From Streptococcus cristatus (GTDB taxonomy: Bacteria; Bacillota; Bacilli; Lactobacillales; Streptococcaceae): DNA of 58,599 nt. Numbering within the stretch: position 1 is the stretch's first letter; each line of letters starts with the position of its first letter. Positions 56,517 to 58,599 of the stretch are shown here, piece by piece. The notes beneath the pieces are model-generated. The model was not told the DNA's origin, ran no database searches, and saw only the letters and a program-made list of their open reading frames with translations. The stretch is taken from NCBI RefSeq assembly GCF_003943515.1, contig NZ_RJPT01000011.1:1-58599 (forward strand), given 5' to 3'. A program made the translations under genes and the position numbers.

Positions 56517-56545
56517 TTGACAAAAAACATGTCTTTTCTTACAAT
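56517..56545 (+). promoter_or_regulatory. Promoter and likely operator of the TetR gene
   Basis: TTGACA (56517-56522), a 17-nt spacer and TACAAT (56540-56545). The 16-bp inverted repeat AAAAAACATGTCTTTT (56522-56537, one mismatched pair around ACATGT) fills the spacer, so the TetR protein probably represses itself here. Confidence 0.65.
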
Positions 56546-56611
56546 TATAACATGAAGATGCTTTGATATAAAGCCTTAATTCTCAGCTGATACAGGAAGA
56601 AAGAAATTGTT

Positions 56612-57184
56612 ATGGCGGAAAAGAAAATATCAGAAAAATCCCTCGCAAATTTAAAAACTTATAATCAAGAATCTAATCGAATTACAAAGGAATCCTTAGA
56701 AATTTCTCTAATGCAATTGTTAGAGAAGAAAGATTTGAAAAAGATTACCATCTCTGAGTTAGTCGAACGGGCTGGGGTTTCGCGCGCAGCCTTTTATCGG
56801 AACTATAGCTCTAAAGAAGAAATTCTAGAGGGAATTTTCAAAAATACGGTTCAGGGAATTGTCGATAAACTGGAGCAGTTTAATTTCAAAACGGAAATGT
56901 ATCAAGTTTGGCTTTTTCTTTTTAAGGAAGCCAAGAAGGAGGCGCGTGTCATTAGTCTGGCTATTGATTATAATTTTGAAAAGTTGCTGACGCAGGCGGT
57001 CTTTGATTTCCTTGAAAAGCGTAGCAAAGGTGGGAAGAAGACAGCTAATTCCTATATGAATTCATTCTGGAGTTCTGCGGTTGTTTCGGTGCTTTCAAAA
57101 TGGATCAAAGAAGGCATGAAGGTTCCGGCTGAAAAGATTGCTGCTTTGGGCATGCCGCTTTTCCCACAGAAAAAGAAAAAGTAA
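56612..57184 (+). CDS. TetR/AcrR family transcriptional regulator
   Basis: 190 aa. N-terminal helix-turn-helix at about 25-65 (ITKESLEISLMQLLEKKDLKKITISELVERAGVSRAAFYRNYSSKEEI) with the typical YRNY. The C-terminal ligand domain is variable and gives no clue to the inducer. It has a basic C terminus ending in KKKK. No obvious target gene lies next to it in the same direction; DegV is divergent. A strong terminator follows (57236-57267). Confidence 0.88.
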   Translation: MAEKKISEKSLANLKTYNQESNRITKESLEISLMQLLEKKDLKKITISELVERAGVSRAAFYRNYSSKEEILEGIFKNTVQGIVDKLEQFNFKTEMYQVWLFLFKEAKKEARVISLAIDYNFEKLLTQAVFDFLEKRSKGGKKTANSYMNSFWSSAVVSVLSKWIKEGMKVPAEKIAALGMPLFPQKKKK

Positions 57185-57235
57185 GAGTTCGTATAAATGT
57201 TTGGCACCAATATATCAGACTGAAATAATAGATCG

Positions 57236-57267
57236 TAAAAACTTACCTAACAAGTAAGTTTTTACTT
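57236..57267. terminator. Terminator after the TetR gene
   Basis: GTAAAAACTTAC ctaacaa GTAAGTTTTTAC perfect 12-bp stem. Confidence 0.8.
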
Positions 57268-57279
57268 AGTGCTTCTGAG

Positions 57280-57347
57280 ACCATTTAAGACTTCTCAGCT
57301 ACCATTTAGGATTTGGGAGTCATTTGCGATGCGACTTGTGCTATGCT
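57280..57347 (+). promoter_or_regulatory. LytTR-box tandem repeats and promoter
   Basis: ACCATTTAAGA (57280-57290) and ACCATTTAGGA (57301-57311) are direct repeats one 21-bp period apart, the spacing of AgrA/ComE-type boxes. A third, weaker copy GTCATTTGCGA (57319-57329) lies over the -35 position of an extended -10, TGC TATGCT (57339-57347). The weak -35 and the boxes fit an activated, autoregulated promoter. Confidence 0.72.
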
Positions 57348-57366
57348 AGAGCAAAGGAGGTAGACA

Positions 57367-57708
57367 ATGGCTACTATCATAATAAAAGACGGCAGCACCC
57401 TTCGAAAGCTGGATCTTTCGACAATTTACTATATCCAGTCCCATCCTCAAAAGCCTCACATCGTTCTTATCGTCACTGGACAAGGCAACTACAGCCTTAG
57501 GGCTTCTCTGACTGAGCTGGCTAAGCTCTATCCTGATGAGCTGGTTCACTGTAATCGTCAAACACTGGTCAATTTAGCCAAGGTCCAAGGGTTTGACAGG
57601 GAGCGTAAAAGCTTGTTTTTTGAGCAGTCCGACTTAGGAGATATTGTCTGCTCAAGGCGTCATTTATCCAGTCTCATCAAGCGCTGGTCTCAGGAAGGAA
57701 GAAAATAA
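57367..57708 (+). CDS. LytTR-only DNA-binding protein
   Basis: 113 aa, nearly the entire length being a LytTR DNA-binding domain (STIYYIQSHPQKPHIVLIVTGQGNYSLRASL and CNRQTLVNLAKVQGF are recognisable). There is no receiver domain. Stand-alone LytTR proteins in streptococci (for example HdrR, BrsR) often work with a membrane partner and control bacteriocin or competence genes. Its Shine-Dalgarno is AAAGGAGG. It lies 1 nt before the response-regulator gene, and tandem LytTR boxes lie upstream. Confidence 0.85.
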   Translation: MATIIIKDGSTLRKLDLSTIYYIQSHPQKPHIVLIVTGQGNYSLRASLTELAKLYPDELVHCNRQTLVNLAKVQGFDRERKSLFFEQSDLGDIVCSRRHLSSLIKRWSQEGRK

Positions 57709-57709
57709 G

Positions 57710-58441
57710 ATGAAAATTTTTGTATTAGAAGACGATCTTAAGCAACAAGCCTATATGGAGTCCACCATTCAGGGAATTTTGGAAAAGAACCGCTGGGAAT
57801 GCCAGTTTTTAGAAATCTATGGCAAGCCGGACATGCTGATTGATGCAGTAAGGGAACGGGGGAGCCATCAGATTTTCTTTTTGGATATTGAGATTAAGCA
57901 AGAGACGCAGAAGGGACTCGAGGTAGCAGGAAAGATTCGCAAGTTGGACCCCTATGCTCTGATTGTATTTGTGACGACTCACTCAGAATTTATGCCCTTG
58001 ACTTTTCGCTATCAGGTATCAGCATTTGACTTTATTGACAAAGGCTTGCCTGAGGAAGATTTTATCAAGCAGATTGAGCAGGACCTAGCCTATCTTTACG
58101 AGAGAAAGGACAGTTTTCAAGCTGAAGAGACTTTTCTCTTTGAAAATTCTAAGTCGGATTTTCAGGTGCCCTTTAATGAAATCTATTATTTTGAGACATC
58201 AGAAGTGCCTCATAGACTAGTTCTCTATACCAAGAAAGAGCGGATCGAATTTTACGGACAACTTTCTGAGATTACAAAGCAGGACAAGCGACTCTATCGC
58301 TGCCATCGCTCTTATGTGGTCAATCCAGCGAATATCTCTCAGCTGGATAAGATAGAAAACATAGCCTATTTCCCGAATGGCGCTAGCTGCTATGTATCAC
58401 GCCTCAAGATGAAAGGATTGCGGACAGTTTTAAGGCAGTAG
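57710..58441 (+). CDS. LytTR-family response regulator (ComE/FasA/BlpR-like)
   Basis: 243 aa. Receiver domain (1-125) begins MKIFVLEDDLKQQ with acidic pocket and phospho-acceptor Asp in IFFLDIEIK, then FVTTHSEFMPLTFRYQVSAFDFIDK, the segment common to ComE/FasA proteins. The LytTR domain covers about 140-243 (IYYFETSEVPHRLVLYTKKERIEFYGQL). The start ATG 57710 follows GGAAGGAAG; the longer frame from 57644 is rejected. A histidine kinase is expected downstream. Confidence 0.9.
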   Translation: MKIFVLEDDLKQQAYMESTIQGILEKNRWECQFLEIYGKPDMLIDAVRERGSHQIFFLDIEIKQETQKGLEVAGKIRKLDPYALIVFVTTHSEFMPLTFRYQVSAFDFIDKGLPEEDFIKQIEQDLAYLYERKDSFQAEETFLFENSKSDFQVPFNEIYYFETSEVPHRLVLYTKKERIEFYGQLSEITKQDKRLYRCHRSYVVNPANISQLDKIENIAYFPNGASCYVSRLKMKGLRTVLRQ

Positions 58442-58472
58442 GGAAGTACTAAGATAGAAGTGGGAGGAGTTT

Positions 58473-58599
58473 ATGTTCATAGGATTGAAAATTGTAGCAT
58501 TAATATTTCAGGTTTTAGCTTTATTTATTCTTTTTTCAAATATCAGTGGCGAAAAAATGAATTGGAAAAAGTATCTATTAGCAACTCTTGGTTTGAATT
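58473..58599 (+). CDS. Membrane protein, 3' end outside window (possible histidine kinase of the system)
   Basis: Frame starting MFIGLKIVALIFQVLALFIL after GGAGG (58463-58467) and open to the window edge (42 codons). The beginning is one or two membrane helices. By position it could be the sensor kinase for the response regulator, but a small accessory membrane protein would look the same at this length. Confidence 0.6.
   Translation, partial: MFIGLKIVALIFQVLALFILFSNISGEKMNWKKYLLATLGLN

Overview
The window is chromosomal DNA of a Streptococcus, most likely of the sanguinis/mitis group. The evidence is the tmRNA tag AKNNNSYALAA, a SAM-III (SMK-box) leader on metK, a preQ1-II leader on queT, the SpxR regulator, the streptococcal aro cluster order, and many extended -10 (TGnTATAAT) promoters. 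I cannot settle the species. Nearly all of it is core genome. The one clearly accessory-looking stretch is about 12,460-14,450, with a decayed IS3-type transposase remnant and an orphan exported protein. The right end (57,270 to the edge) is the start of a LytTR-type signalling locus that runs out of the window.

Layout. 1-4,000: a sulfatase-fold phosphoglycerol transferase (5' end possibly outside), an EbsA-like membrane protein, a ferredoxin, a LysM protein and cmk. 3,924-5,313: infC-rpmI-rplT behind a strong promoter and a terminator-bearing leader. 5,346-12,457: comEB, metK, murA, a GNAT protein, spxR, map and a YihY/BrkB protein. 14,450-22,250: a MarR-B3/B4 pair, gtrA (minus), queT, ligA, dagK and pulA. 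22,260-24,570: ltaS (minus). 24,844-31,476: an rRNA methyltransferase gene leading into aroD-aroE-aroB-aroC-tyrA-ylbF, closed by a terminator. 31,590-34,910: a thioesterase, ssrA (tmRNA), a DUF695 protein, tRNA-Ser(GGA) and lrgAB. 34,913-36,030: an NAD(P)H-FMN reductase and its MarR (minus). 36,069-39,480: tseB-like, aspartate aminotransferase, a VOC protein and asnS. 39,490-44,590: an intergenic multi-hairpin element, an MFS transporter and a heterodimeric ABC exporter. 44,587-49,440 (minus): an ABC-F ATPase with a long attenuator-like leader, then a glutamine-type ABC importer. 49,530-57,190: a CPBP protease, uvrB, GNAT, DUF1697, two small membrane proteins, an S24 repressor, DegV and TetR.

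How parts work together. The aro genes make chorismate and then feed tyrosine; aroA, aroK and pheA are not in the window. MetK, QueT, IF3/L20 and the ABC-F protein are each preceded by an RNA leader that looks like a cis-acting switch. LtaS and DagK belong to the lipoteichoic acid cycle: LtaS releases diacylglycerol and DagK-type kinases recycle it. The MarR/FMN-reductase pair carries two near-identical 20-bp operators, each sitting on a promoter.

The most interesting regulatory observations are these. (1) Six genes have a -10 element only 6-7 nt before the start codon and no Shine-Dalgarno, so they are predicted to give leaderless mRNAs. (2) infC appears to start at ATA. (3) The ABC-F leader has a short uORF with a strong SD and a 13-nt segment complementary to the pre-gene terminator. 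(4) Tandem LytTR boxes precede a LytTR-only protein and a ComE/FasA-like response regulator. No CRISPR array, rRNA, intact IS or prophage was seen.
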